Below are positions 1 through 7,684 of a stretch of 53,030 bases of DNA, piece by piece. Both the position numbers and the translations under genes were made by a program. This stretch comes from Thermoleophilaceae bacterium (lineage in GTDB: Bacteria > Actinomycetota > Thermoleophilia > Solirubrobacterales > Thermoleophilaceae), in assembly GCA_036378175.1 (NCBI GenBank), contig DASUWY010000004.1:1-53030 (forward strand). The letters run 5' to 3'. The notes under the pieces are model-generated. The model made no database searches. It was not told where the DNA came from and worked only from the letters and a program-made list of their open reading frames with translations. Numbering within the stretch: position 1 is the first letter of the stretch; each line of letters begins with the position of its first letter.

Positions 1-859
1 ACGACGTCGCGGACTTCCCCGAGCTCGCGATGCGCCTGTTCGCCACGGATTCGATGGCGCATGTGGTCTTCTCGAACTGCGTGGGCGAGGTGACGCTGAA
101 GGACAGGGACGCGGTGCACAAGGACATCGAGCGCCTGAAAACGCGCTCGGTGACACGGACCCATCCGACGCGTTCATGGGGGCGGTGAGCCCAGGGCAGA
201 TCGCGTTCAACTATCCGGACCAGCACTACGGCTCCCACGAGAAGTATCTCGGCGCCCTGGCGGACGCTCTCTCATACGAGTACGACGCGATCGTCGACGC
301 CGGGTTCAACCTGCAGATCGACTCGCCGGACTGCGCCATGGCGGCGCACTGCCGCTCCGTGGGCAGCAGCGTGGGCGACTGGCACACCCACCTGCCGCTG
401 GCGATCGAGGCACTGAACGCGGCGCTCGATGGGATCCCGCCGGAGAAGGTGCGCTTCCACGTGTGCTGGGGCAACTACGGCGGCCCGCACCACAAGGACG
501 TGCCGCTGCGCGAGATCATCGAGCAGGTGTACAAGGTGAACGCGCACGCGATCTACCCGGAGGGGGCGAACCCGCGGCACGAGCACGAGTACCGCGTGTT
601 CGAGGAGGTGCCGCTGCCAGATGACAAGATCGTGATCCTCGGGACGATCGACGTGAAGTCGAACTACGTCGAGCACCCGCAGGTTGTGGCCGATCGCCTG
701 CTGCGCGTCGCTCGGATCGTGGGCAAGGACCGCGTGATGGGCGGCACCGACTGCGGCTTCGACACCTTCATCCGCTTCTCGCTCGTGGACCCGAAGGTGG
801 CGTGGCTGAAGCTGCAGTCGCTGGCCGAGGGCGCGGAGCTGGCCTCGCAGCAGGCCTGA
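1..859 (+). CDS. MetE-like zinc methyltransferase (COG0620 C-terminal-type), 5' end outside window, apparent frameshift
   Basis: This is the distal part of a protein resembling the C-terminal catalytic half of cobalamin-independent methionine synthase, without room for the usual N-terminal half in its paralogue next door. The zinc ligands of the family are visible: HVC in the stretch FHVCWGNYGG and the distal Cys in GGTDCGF. Reading starts in the frame beginning at base 3 (DVADFPELAMRLF...). Homology to the paralogue then jumps to the frame beginning at base 2 around bases 138-142, where the text reads CTGAAAACGC. One extra A would join DIERLK to ALGDTDPSDAFMGAV. Unrepaired, the first frame stops at 186-188 and only the ATG at 176 could restart. 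It is therefore either a fresh pseudogene or a sequence error. The methyl or alkyl substrate is unknown; this half-size family also includes epoxyalkane:coenzyme M transferase. Confidence 0.8.
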   Translation, partial: RRRGLPRARDAPVRHGFDGACGLLELRGRGDAEGQGRGAQGHRAPENALGDTDPSDAFMGAVSPGQIAFNYPDQHYGSHEKYLGALADALSYEYDAIVDAGFNLQIDSPDCAMAAHCRSVGSSVGDWHTHLPLAIEALNAALDGIPPEKVRFHVCWGNYGGPHHKDVPLREIIEQVYKVNAHAIYPEGANPRHEHEYRVFEEVPLPDDKIVILGTIDVKSNYVEHPQVVADRLLRVARIVGKDRVMGGTDCGFDTFIRFSLVDPKVAWLKLQSLAEGAELASQQA

Positions 860-882
860 GCAGCGACGGAAGGCCTGGATCG

Positions 883-900
883 AGCCCCATATCCGGGGCT
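883..900. terminator. Short GC hairpin after the first MetE-like gene
   Basis: AGCCCC (883-888) pairs with GGGGCT (895-900) around a six-base loop, 24 bases after the stop codon at 857-859. There is no T-run behind it, so it is at best a weak terminator or an mRNA 3'-end stabiliser. The rest of 860-950 shows nothing recognisable. Confidence 0.3.
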
Positions 901-953
901 GAGCCAGGAACCTTCGCGGTATCCGGCGGTGGCCGGGCTGCCTATCAACTCTT

Positions 954-975
954 TTGTTGACAAGATCGGTGACGA
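954..975 (+). promoter_or_regulatory. Candidate GntR operator and promoter -35 region before the second MetE-like gene
   Basis: The palindrome TTGT-TG-ACAA occupies 954-963 and continues as GAT and then GACGA. The same arrangement recurs at 3419-3440, between gntR and the transporter operon, with 19 of 22 bases identical. TTGACA at 957-962 could serve as the -35 box, with only a weak -10 some 17-18 bases downstream. TTGT...ACAA palindromes are the kind of site bound by FadR/FCD-type GntR proteins. Assignment to the GntR protein encoded at 2705-3391 is inferred from the duplicated site. Confidence 0.6.
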
Positions 976-1020
976 GTGCAAGAGTCGCGCTCGCTCTGCC
1001 GCTGATCGAAGGGAGGACAG

Positions 1021-2238
1021 GTGGACAGGATTCTCACCACGCACACGGGGAGCCTGATCCGGCCGCCGGAGCTGCTCGCATTTCTTGCCGCGCAGGCCAC
1101 TGGTGGGGAGGTCGACGACGCCGCCTACCAGCAGGCTCTCCAGGAGGCGGTGAAGGACACCGTCCGCAAGCAGGTGGAGGCCGGCGTCGACGTGATCAAC
1201 GACGGCGAGATGGGCAAGTCCAACTGGATCATCTACCTGTACGAGCGCGTGACCGGGCTCGAGGCGCGCGACATCCCGCTCGAGGGAAGCAGCGTCCTGC
1301 CGCCGAGTCGCGACCGCCAGGCGTTCCCGGGCTTCTACGCCGAGCACGACGCGGAGTTCGAGAAGGCCAACCGCGAGAGCCTCGGTGCGAAGGAAGAGGA
1401 GGAGACGGACGAGGAGCCGGTGGGCAAGGTATGGGTGTGCACGGCGCCGATCGAGTACGACACCACCTCTCTCGAGCGCGACATCGCCAACCTCACCGAG
1501 GCCGCGGCCGGCCTCGAGGTCACCGACCTGTTCCTGCCGGTGGTGGCGCCGGCCAGTGCGTACTGGCTGGAGAACGAGCACTACTCAAGCGAGGAGGAGT
1601 TCGTATACGCGCTCGCTGACGCGCTGCACGAGGAGTACAAGACGATCGTCGACGCCGGGCTGATGCTCCAGGTGGACGACGCGGTGCTGATGCACGAGGC
1701 GGACTCGATCATGTCGCTCGGCGGCTCGTGGGAGGACTACCGCAAGTGGGCGGAGCTGCGCGTGGACGCCTTGAACCACGCGCTGCGCGGGCTACCCGAG
1801 GAGCGCGTGCGCTACCACGTGTGCTGGGGAAGCTGGCACGGGCCGCACGCGTATGACCCACCGCTGAAGGACGTGGTGGACCTCATCCTGCGCGTGAACG
1901 CCGGCGCCTACCTGATGGAGCAGGCCAATGCTCGGCACGAGCACGAGTGGCAGGTGTGGGAGGACGTGAAGTTCCCGGAGGGCAAGAAGCTGATTCCGGG
2001 CGTGGTCACGCACCACACCAACGTGGTGGAGCACCCCGAGCTGGTGGCGCAGCGGCTAACGCGGCTGGCAAAGATCGTGGGGCGCGAGAACGTGATGGGC
2101 GGCACCGACTGCGGCTTCGCTCAGGGCGCCTTCATCCGCCGCGTGCATCCCGAGATCCAGTGGGCCAAGCTGGCGGCGCTGGCCGAGGGCGCGCGGATCG
2201 CTTCGCGCGAGTTGTGGGGCGCGAAGGCGGCCGTCTGA
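1021..2238 (+). CDS. MetE-like zinc-dependent methyl/alkyltransferase family protein
   Basis: The 405-residue product belongs to the cobalamin-independent methionine synthase II superfamily, a TIM-barrel zinc thiol-alkyltransferase fold. Zinc ligands are visible as His266 and Cys268 (YHVCWGSWHG) and Cys364 (GGTDCGF). The N-terminal RILTTHTGSL motif is also typical of half-size members. At about 400 residues it lacks the duplicated N-terminal half of true MetE (about 750 residues), so housekeeping methionine synthesis is unlikely. The GTG start is supported by GGGAGG at 1011-1016. It is a paralogue of the gene ending at 859, lies behind a candidate GntR operator, and is followed by a deazaflavin-type oxidoreductase. 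Context suggests methyl or alkyl transfer during breakdown of an imported compound. The substrate cannot be read from the sequence. Confidence 0.85.
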   Translation: MDRILTTHTGSLIRPPELLAFLAAQATGGEVDDAAYQQALQEAVKDTVRKQVEAGVDVINDGEMGKSNWIIYLYERVTGLEARDIPLEGSSVLPPSRDRQAFPGFYAEHDAEFEKANRESLGAKEEEETDEEPVGKVWVCTAPIEYDTTSLERDIANLTEAAAGLEVTDLFLPVVAPASAYWLENEHYSSEEEFVYALADALHEEYKTIVDAGLMLQVDDAVLMHEADSIMSLGGSWEDYRKWAELRVDALNHALRGLPEERVRYHVCWGSWHGPHAYDPPLKDVVDLILRVNAGAYLMEQANARHEHEWQVWEDVKFPEGKKLIPGVVTHHTNVVEHPELVAQRLTRLAKIVGRENVMGGTDCGFAQGAFIRRVHPEIQWAKLAALAEGARIASRELWGAKAAV

Positions 2239-2259
2239 CCTCGACCGGTCGCGGAAACC

Positions 2260-2745
2260 GTGGCTGAGCGCTACCAGCGTCCGGGCTGGTTCACCACACA
2301 CGTCTTCAACCCCATCGTCGCCGGGCTCACGCGCGTGGGCTTGAGCGTGTACGGATCGCGCGTGCTCGAGGTGAAGGGCCGCAAGTCGGGCGAGTGGCGA
2401 CAGGTTCCGGTCAACCTGCTGCGCCACGAGGGCGTGGATTACCTGGTGGCCCCGCGAGGCCAAACGCAGTGGGTGAAGAACCTGCGGGCGAGTGGTGAGG
2501 CGAGGCTGCGGGTGGGGCGCCGTACGCAGACGTTCAGCGCCCTGGAGCTCACAGACGACGAGAAGCCACCGCTGCTGCGCGCGTACCTGAAGAAGTGGAA
2601 GTTCGAGGTGGGCGTGTTCTTCGAGGGTGTGGGGCCCGATTCACCGGAGGAGGAGCTGCGCCGGATCGCGCCGGGTTATCCGGTGTTCCGCCTCGCCGCC
2701 GGCGCTAGCTCTGCGAGCGCTCGAGCGCCTTCGCCACGTTCGTGA
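2260..2745 (+). CDS. Deazaflavin (F420)-dependent nitroreductase-family oxidoreductase
   Basis: The 161-residue product has the length and layout of the Ddn/Rv3547-like split beta-barrel family, F420H2-dependent reductases typical of actinobacteria. Recognisable features are an amphipathic N-terminus (WFTTHVFNPIVAGL), the family motif VKGRKSGEWRQVPVNLL, and QTQWVKNLRASGEARLRVG. It probably uses F420 (or flavin) to reduce a quinone, enone or nitro compound. It follows the MetE-like gene by 21 bases with a GTG start and is likely co-transcribed. Its last 41 bases overlap the convergent gntR gene. The last dozen residues (SSASARAPSPRS) are low-complexity and lie in that overlap. The substrate is unknown. 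Confidence 0.82.
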   Translation: MAERYQRPGWFTTHVFNPIVAGLTRVGLSVYGSRVLEVKGRKSGEWRQVPVNLLRHEGVDYLVAPRGQTQWVKNLRASGEARLRVGRRTQTFSALELTDDEKPPLLRAYLKKWKFEVGVFFEGVGPDSPEEELRRIAPGYPVFRLAAGASSASARAPSPRS

Positions 2746-3391
2746 GGTGGCGCTTCATCGCGCGTTCGGCCTTGTCCGCTTCCCCGGAGGCCACCGCGTC
2801 CACGATCGCGCCGTGCTCCTCGAGCGACTGGGACGGCCGGCCCGGGATCAGGATCGTCCTGAACTGGAAGCGCACCATCTGCGAGTTGAGAGAGCGGATC
2901 AGCCGCTGCGCGGTGGCGTGGCCGGACAGCTCCACGATCTTCGCGTGAAGCTCCGCGTTCACGTCCGAGGCGCCGATCAGGTCCTCTCCGGCGAGCGCGG
3001 CGCGCTGGCGCGCCAGCACCTCCCGCACCTCGGCCGCCGTGGCGGGCGTGATCCGCAGCGCCGCCTGCCGCGCCGCCAGCCCCTCGAGGGCCGCCCGCGC
3101 CTGCAGGATCTCCACGGCCTCCTGCTCGGTGACGAGGCGCACGCGCGCGCCGCGATGGGGCTGCCGCTCCACGAGTCCCTCGTGCTCCAGCCGCACGAGT
3201 GCCGTGCGCACGGCGGCACGGGGCATCCGGAAGGCGCTGCTCATGTCGGCCTCCACGAGCCGCTGGTTGGGGGCGAGCTCGCCCCGGATGATCGCTTCGC
3301 GCAGGCGCAGGTAGCCGTCGTCCTCGCGGGCGCGGCGGCGGCGTGCGCCGCCGTCGTCGGGGCCGATTTGGGTGGTCATCTTCCGAGCCAT
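2705..3391 (-). CDS. GntR family transcriptional regulator, FCD (FadR-type) ligand domain
   Basis: The 228-residue protein has an N-terminal winged helix-turn-helix (about residues 24-88, including GELAPNQRLVEADMSSAF) and a C-terminal FCD domain (about 95-222). Asp143, His149, His193 and His215 fit the metal-binding ligand site of FCD regulators, which usually sense small carboxylates. The start used is the ATG at 3391; an internal ATG at residue 5 is a near alternative. It is transcribed away from the transporter/catabolic operon. The palindrome at 3419-3428 lies 28 bases upstream of its start and recurs at 954, so it probably represses itself, the operon and the MetE-like gene until a pathway acid is present. 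Confidence 0.9.
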   Translation of the reverse strand: MARKMTTQIGPDDGGARRRRAREDDGYLRLREAIIRGELAPNQRLVEADMSSAFRMPRAAVRTALVRLEHEGLVERQPHRGARVRLVTEQEAVEILQARAALEGLAARQAALRITPATAAEVREVLARQRAALAGEDLIGASDVNAELHAKIVELSGHATAQRLIRSLNSQMVRFQFRTILIPGRPSQSLEEHGAIVDAVASGEADKAERAMKRHLTNVAKALERSQS

Positions 3392-3418
3392 TCTGCCTGA
3401 CCTTAACCGTCACAAATA

Positions 3419-3440
3419 TTGTTGACAAGATAGACGACGA
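3419..3440 (+). promoter_or_regulatory. Candidate GntR operator in the gntR / transporter divergent promoter
   Basis: TTGT-TG-ACAA lies at 3419-3428 and continues GAT...GACGA, matching the site at 954-975. A second imperfect palindrome, ACAA-ATA-TTGT, overlaps it at 3412-3422. TTGACA at 3422-3427 followed after 18 bases by TTAAAT (3446-3451) makes a plausible sigma-70 promoter for the rightward operon, with the -35 box inside the operator. Repression by occlusion is the obvious reading. Regulator identity is inferred from proximity. Confidence 0.65.
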
Positions 3441-3526
3441 TACGGTTAAATCCTCGCGGGTTGAGCGGGGACGGCTGGGCATCTCCGTCCCGGTTCGAGT
3501 CTTCGATTCGAGGGATTGGAGGGGCA

Positions 3527-4867
3527 GTGAGTTCGAAGCGTCGAATGACCGGCTTCGGGGCTGCCGCAGTAGTGGGTCTGGCCCTGGTGGCAGCAGGGTG
3601 CGGCGGCAGCGGCTCGAGCACCAGCACGAGCGCCGGCACCACCCCCGCGTCCACCGCCGGAGGCAGCTCCACGCAGGCGGCTGGCGGAGCGGGAACCGGA
3701 GGAGCCGGGCAGAAGTCCGTAACGGACTATCAGGCCTACATCGGGGGCAAGCCGGGCAAGGCTGACCCCTCCAAGTCGCCCATCTACATCGGCTGGGTGA
3801 ACCAGCAGGGCGGCCAGCAGGTGATCGGCGCGGCCGCCACCGACGGCGCGGACCTCGCCGTGAAGTACGTGAACGACCAGCTCGGCGGCATCGCGGGCCA
3901 TCCGGTGAAGCTCAAGACGTGCTTCATCAAGTCGGCCGAGGAGGAGGGCACCTCGTGCGCCCAGAAGCTCGGCAACGACAAGACGGTCCCCGTCATCGAC
4001 ATGGGCGCCGTTGCGATCGGCATCCAGCCCTTCTACTCGACCATCGCCGGCAAGAAGCCGATCATCACCGGCGTGGGCGTGACGCCGGTGAACTCGGTGC
4101 AGAAGAACTCGGTGATCCTGTTCGGCGACGTGACGAAGGTGCTGGGTCCGTTCGGCACGTACGCGAAGGACATCCTGCACGCGAAGACCGCGGCACTCGT
4201 CTACCCGAACATCGCGGGTATCACGGACGGCGCGGCCGCGATCGCCAAGGGCCTCACCGCGGCGGGCGTGAAGGTGAAGAAGGTGGGCTACTCGCAGGGG
4301 CAGACCGACCTGATCGGGCCGCTCACGGCGGCCGGCGCGCAGAGCGCCGACATGGTGATCCCGTACAGCGACGCGTCGGGGTGCGTGAACCAGGCGAAGG
4401 GCCTCAAGCAGCTCGGAATCACCGACGCGAAGAAGATCGTGTCGGCCCCGCTGTGCCTCAACCCGACGGTCTCGGCCGGTCTGGGCGGCGACTATCCGAT
4501 CTGGACCTACGCGATCGCCAGCTCGCTCTACGGCGACCCCACGGACCCGGGGATGCCGCCGTACATGAAGGTCACGCAGCAGTACAAGGTGAAGGACGCG
4601 CCCGATCCGTGGGTGATCGTGACCTTCTCGCAGGTGCTCACCACGATCAAGTTCCTGAACGAGCTCGGGCCGAGCAACCTCAGCTCGAGCGCGATCCTGA
4701 ACAAGGCGAAGAGCTTCACGGGCCCGGTGGCCCTCGGAGCTCCCGAGCTGCAGTGCGGGAAGTACCCGGACGCTCCGGCGGTCTGCAACGACCGCACCCA
4801 GTTCTTCACCTACCACGGGAAGAACGACTTCAAGAAGGCGGCGTCCTGGTTGCAGCCGCCGCAGTGA
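3527..4867 (+). CDS. Branched-chain amino acid-type ABC transporter substrate-binding lipoprotein
   Basis: The start is set at GTG 3527 because GGAGGGG (3518-3524) precedes it and it opens a proper lipoprotein signal (SSKRRMTGFGAAAVVGLALVAAGC). A longer frame from TTG 3461 would place 22 polar residues ahead of the signal. The lipobox Ala-Ala-Gly-Cys puts the lipidated Cys at residue 25, followed by a Gly/Ser/Thr-rich linker to about residue 60. The rest is a type I periplasmic-binding fold of the LivK/Peripla_BP_6 group, beginning PIYIGWVNQQGG. It captures the ligand outside the membrane for the permease and ATPases encoded just downstream. Related proteins in catabolic clusters often bind aromatic acids rather than amino acids; that is an inference here. 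Confidence 0.9.
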   Translation: MSSKRRMTGFGAAAVVGLALVAAGCGGSGSSTSTSAGTTPASTAGGSSTQAAGGAGTGGAGQKSVTDYQAYIGGKPGKADPSKSPIYIGWVNQQGGQQVIGAAATDGADLAVKYVNDQLGGIAGHPVKLKTCFIKSAEEEGTSCAQKLGNDKTVPVIDMGAVAIGIQPFYSTIAGKKPIITGVGVTPVNSVQKNSVILFGDVTKVLGPFGTYAKDILHAKTAALVYPNIAGITDGAAAIAKGLTAAGVKVKKVGYSQGQTDLIGPLTAAGAQSADMVIPYSDASGCVNQAKGLKQLGITDAKKIVSAPLCLNPTVSAGLGGDYPIWTYAIASSLYGDPTDPGMPPYMKVTQQYKVKDAPDPWVIVTFSQVLTTIKFLNELGPSNLSSSAILNKAKSFTGPVALGAPELQCGKYPDAPAVCNDRTQFFTYHGKNDFKKAASWLQPPQ

Positions 4868-4877
4868 GATGACCCGA

Positions 4878-4909
4878 CCGGGCGGGGCCTCGCTCGAGGT
4901 CCCGCCCGG
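4878..4909 (+). promoter_or_regulatory. Strong intercistronic hairpin between binding protein and permease genes
   Basis: A 15-base stem (4878-4892 with 4895-4909) has one G-T position, which would be a G-U pair in RNA, and a two-base loop. No T-run follows, so it is unlikely to be a full terminator. Such hairpins between the binding-protein gene and the membrane genes commonly stabilise the upstream message or partly terminate transcription, so that binding protein is made in excess. That role is inferred from position. Confidence 0.6.
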
Positions 4910-4928
4910 CTGACCCCGCGGGAGATCG

Positions 4929-6926
4929 ATGCAACAGGTACTCCTATTCGTACTGCTGGGCCTCGGCTCGGGCGCGCTGATAGCGGGCATTGCGCTCGCG
5001 GTCGTGCTCACCTACCGAGGCTCGGGGATCATCAACCTCGCCACCGGCGCGATAGCGATGCTGTCGGGCTACGCGTACTGGTCTCTGAAGACGGGCGAGT
5101 ACGGCGGCGTGCACTTCGCCACCGCGCCGGCGCTCCTGCTCACGCTGCTCATCACGCTCGCGATCGGGGTGCTGATCGAGTTCGTGGCGTTCAGGCCGCT
5201 GCGCACGGCGTCCCCGCTCGCCAAGCTCGTGTCCTCGCTTGGGGTGCTGCTCGTGGCGCAGGCGTCGATGCTTCTCGCCTTCGGCACCGACCAGAAGCCG
5301 CAGCCGTCAATTCTCCCGCAGGGCACGGTGAAGGTGTTCGGCAACACCGTGCCTGAGGACCGCTTCATCCTGGCGGGCATCGTTGTGGGCATCGCGATCG
5401 TGCTGGCGGTGCTCTACCGCTGGACGCGCTTCGGTCTCGCCACGCGTGCGGCGTCGGAGAACGAGCTGAACGCGCAGATCGCCGGTCTGTCAGCCAACCA
5501 GCTGTCGCTCGGCAACACGCTCTTGGCGAGCGTTGTGGCCGGCGGCGTGGGCGTGCTCGCGGCCTCGGTCACGCAGCTCGACACGGTGTCGCTGCCGCTC
5601 CAGGTGGTGCCGGCGCTGGCGGCGGCGCTGCTCGCGCGGCTCACGTCGTTCGGAATCGCCTGCGCGGCCGGACTCGGCATCGGGATCCTCAACTCGCTGA
5701 TCGACTACTTCTCGACCAAGTCCTGGTTCCCCACGGACCAGGGCGTGCCCCTGCCGGGGACGAAGGAGCTGATCGCGTTCCTGATCATCGTGCTGGCGAT
5801 GTTCCTGCGCGGCGCGGCGCTGCCGGGGCGTGGCGAGCTGGTGGAGCAGCGGCTGCCGGAGGTGCCGCGGCCGAACAGGCTGGCGGCGCCGGCGATCGGG
5901 TTCGCGCTCGTGTGCGCGGTGGCCCTGGTGGTGCTGCCCTTCGACTTCAGGCAGGCGCTCGTGAACACTCTCATCGGCACGGTGATGGCGCTGTCGCTCG
6001 TGGTGATCACCGGCTTCGTCGGCCAGATTTCGGTGGTGCAGCTGAGCCTGGCGGGCGCGTCGGGGTTCGTGGTGTCGCACATGGCCGTTGACGCCGGTAT
6101 CGGCTTCCCGCTGGCGCCGATCTGCGGCTCGATCATGGCGGTCACGCTCGGCCTGCTCACCGCGGTGTCGGCGCTGCGCGTGCGCGGGGTGAGCCTCGCG
6201 GTGGTCACGCTGGGCGCGGCCGTGGCGATAGTGAACTTCGGATTCATCAACTCCACCTGGGGCGGCGGCGACACCGGCTCGCCCGTGCCAGAGCCGCACC
6301 TCTTCGGGCTCGATCTCGGCCCGCGTTCCGCCTTCCGTGGGCTCGACGGCAGCCTGCCGAGCCCTGTGTTCGGCTGGGTGGCGCTGGGCGTGACGGTGGT
6401 GATGTGCCTGTTCGTGGCGGCGATCCGGCGCGGCAATCTCGGCGAGCGCATGCTCGCGGTGCGCTCCAATGAGCGCGCCGCCGCGGCGGCGGCCGTGAAC
6501 GTCCGCAACGTCAAGCTGCTCGCGTTCGGGATCAGCTCGTTCATCGCGGGCGTTGCCGGTTCGCTCTACGCGTACAACTTCGGCTCGGTGAGCGCGGACC
6601 GCTTCGACGCCGTCACCGCGCTTGCGCTCATCGCCTTCGCGTACGCCGGCGGCATCACGCTCGTGTCCGGCGCCGTGTTCGCCGGTCTCATCTCCACGGA
6701 GGGGCTCGTGCCGCACGCGCTCGACAAGTGGTTCGGCATCAACGGCAACTGGTTCCTGCTCTTCGGCGGCGTGATCCTCCTGTTCACGCTGATCCAGCAT
6801 CCGGAGGGCGTGGCGGGCGCGTTCTACAAGCGGCTGCACCGCTCGCGAAGGCCGGGCGGGCGCGGCGAGCGCGGGTCGCTCTTCACCGCCAAGACTCCGG
6901 CACCCACCGCGGCGGCCGAGCGATGA
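4929..6926 (+). CDS. Fused LivH-LivM branched-chain-type ABC transporter permease
   Basis: The 665-residue integral membrane protein joins the two permeases that are separate in E. coli. Residues 1 to about 295 are LivH-like (ATG at 4929 behind GGGAG; YRGSGIINLATGAIAML is the typical N-terminal region). After a charged linker (LPEVPRPNRLAAPAIG, about 308-325) the LivM-like half continues to about residue 640. It contains GFVGQISVVQLSLAGASGFV and the cytoplasmic loop GERMLAVRSNERAAAAAAVN that contacts the ATPase. A basic tail ends the protein. It forms the translocation path with the lipoprotein and the two ATPases. Its stop overlaps the livG start by four bases. Confidence 0.93.
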   Translation: MQQVLLFVLLGLGSGALIAGIALAVVLTYRGSGIINLATGAIAMLSGYAYWSLKTGEYGGVHFATAPALLLTLLITLAIGVLIEFVAFRPLRTASPLAKLVSSLGVLLVAQASMLLAFGTDQKPQPSILPQGTVKVFGNTVPEDRFILAGIVVGIAIVLAVLYRWTRFGLATRAASENELNAQIAGLSANQLSLGNTLLASVVAGGVGVLAASVTQLDTVSLPLQVVPALAAALLARLTSFGIACAAGLGIGILNSLIDYFSTKSWFPTDQGVPLPGTKELIAFLIIVLAMFLRGAALPGRGELVEQRLPEVPRPNRLAAPAIGFALVCAVALVVLPFDFRQALVNTLIGTVMALSLVVITGFVGQISVVQLSLAGASGFVVSHMAVDAGIGFPLAPICGSIMAVTLGLLTAVSALRVRGVSLAVVTLGAAVAIVNFGFINSTWGGGDTGSPVPEPHLFGLDLGPRSAFRGLDGSLPSPVFGWVALGVTVVMCLFVAAIRRGNLGERMLAVRSNERAAAAAAVNVRNVKLLAFGISSFIAGVAGSLYAYNFGSVSADRFDAVTALALIAFAYAGGITLVSGAVFAGLISTEGLVPHALDKWFGINGNWFLLFGGVILLFTLIQHPEGVAGAFYKRLHRSRRPGGRGERGSLFTAKTPAPTAAAER

Positions 6927-7684
6927 GCGCGGTTCTCGACGCCAGGCAGGTATCGGTGCAGTTCGGCGGCGTTCGCGCGCTCGCGGGCATCGACCTCGAC
7001 GTTGGTGAGGGCGAGCTCGTCGGGCTCATAGGCCCAAACGGCGCGGGCAAGACGACCTTCGTCGACGCCATCACCGGCTTCGTGAGCTGCGCGGGGAGCA
7101 TCTCGCTCGACGGCTTTGACCTGGCGGGACTCTCGCCCCACGAGCGGGCGGTCCGCGGGCTGGCGCGCACCTGGCAGAGCACCGAGCTCTTCGACGACCT
7201 GACCGTGCGGGAGAACCTGGCGGTGGCGTCGCGGCGACCGTCACTGTGGCAGGTGGCGAAGGAGATGTTCGGCGACTCCGCCGCCACGAGCTCGGAGGTC
7301 GAGCAGGCGCTCGAGCTGCTCGACCTCGCCTGGGCGGAGGACCTGATGCCCGGCGACCTGTCGCAGGGGCAGCGCAAGCTCGTGGGGGTGGCACGCGCGA
7401 TCGTCACCGAGCCGCGCCTGCTCTGCCTCGACGAGCCGGCGGCGGGGCTCGACACCGGTGAGAGCGAGGAGCTCGGGCGGCGGCTTCGGGGCCTTGCCGA
7501 CAAGGGGCAGTCGATGCTGCTGATCGACCACGACATGGGGCTTGTGCTGAGCGTGTGCGACCGCATATTCGTGCTCGAGTTCGGCAAGCTGATCGCTGCC
7601 GGGGCCCCGCAGGACGTGCGCAACGATCAGCGCGTGGTGAGCGCGTACCTCGGCGGGGCCGCGGCCGAGGTGTCGGGGGCCTGA
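6923..7684 (+). CDS. livG: Branched-chain-type ABC transporter ATP-binding protein LivG
   Basis: The 253-residue ATPase starts at ATG 6923, inside the ATGA overlap with the permease stop; the open frame upstream belongs to the permease region. Walker A is GPNGAGKTT (37-45), the signature is LSQGQ (146-150, a mild variant of LSGGQ), and Walker B is LLCLDEP (166-172), followed by the H-loop region IDHDMGL. The long insertion between Q-loop and signature is typical of LivG. It pairs with LivF on the cytoplasmic face of the fused permease. Confidence 0.92.
   Translation: MSAVLDARQVSVQFGGVRALAGIDLDVGEGELVGLIGPNGAGKTTFVDAITGFVSCAGSISLDGFDLAGLSPHERAVRGLARTWQSTELFDDLTVRENLAVASRRPSLWQVAKEMFGDSAATSSEVEQALELLDLAWAEDLMPGDLSQGQRKLVGVARAIVTEPRLLCLDEPAAGLDTGESEELGRRLRGLADKGQSMLLIDHDMGLVLSVCDRIFVLEFGKLIAAGAPQDVRNDQRVVSAYLGGAAAEVSGA

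Noticed and set aside
664-1581. Long minus-strand open frame of 305 codons
   Set aside because: It is antisense to two MetE-like genes with clear motifs, is Arg/Leu/Val-biased and matches no family; long shadow frames are normal at this GC content.
2627-3400. Plus-strand open frame of 257 codons across gntR
   Set aside because: It is antisense to a clear GntR/FCD protein and has shadow composition.
3446-5011. Minus-strand open frame of 521 codons
   Set aside because: It lies antisense to the substrate-binding lipoprotein and the control region and has the His/Arg/Asp-rich composition of a shadow frame.
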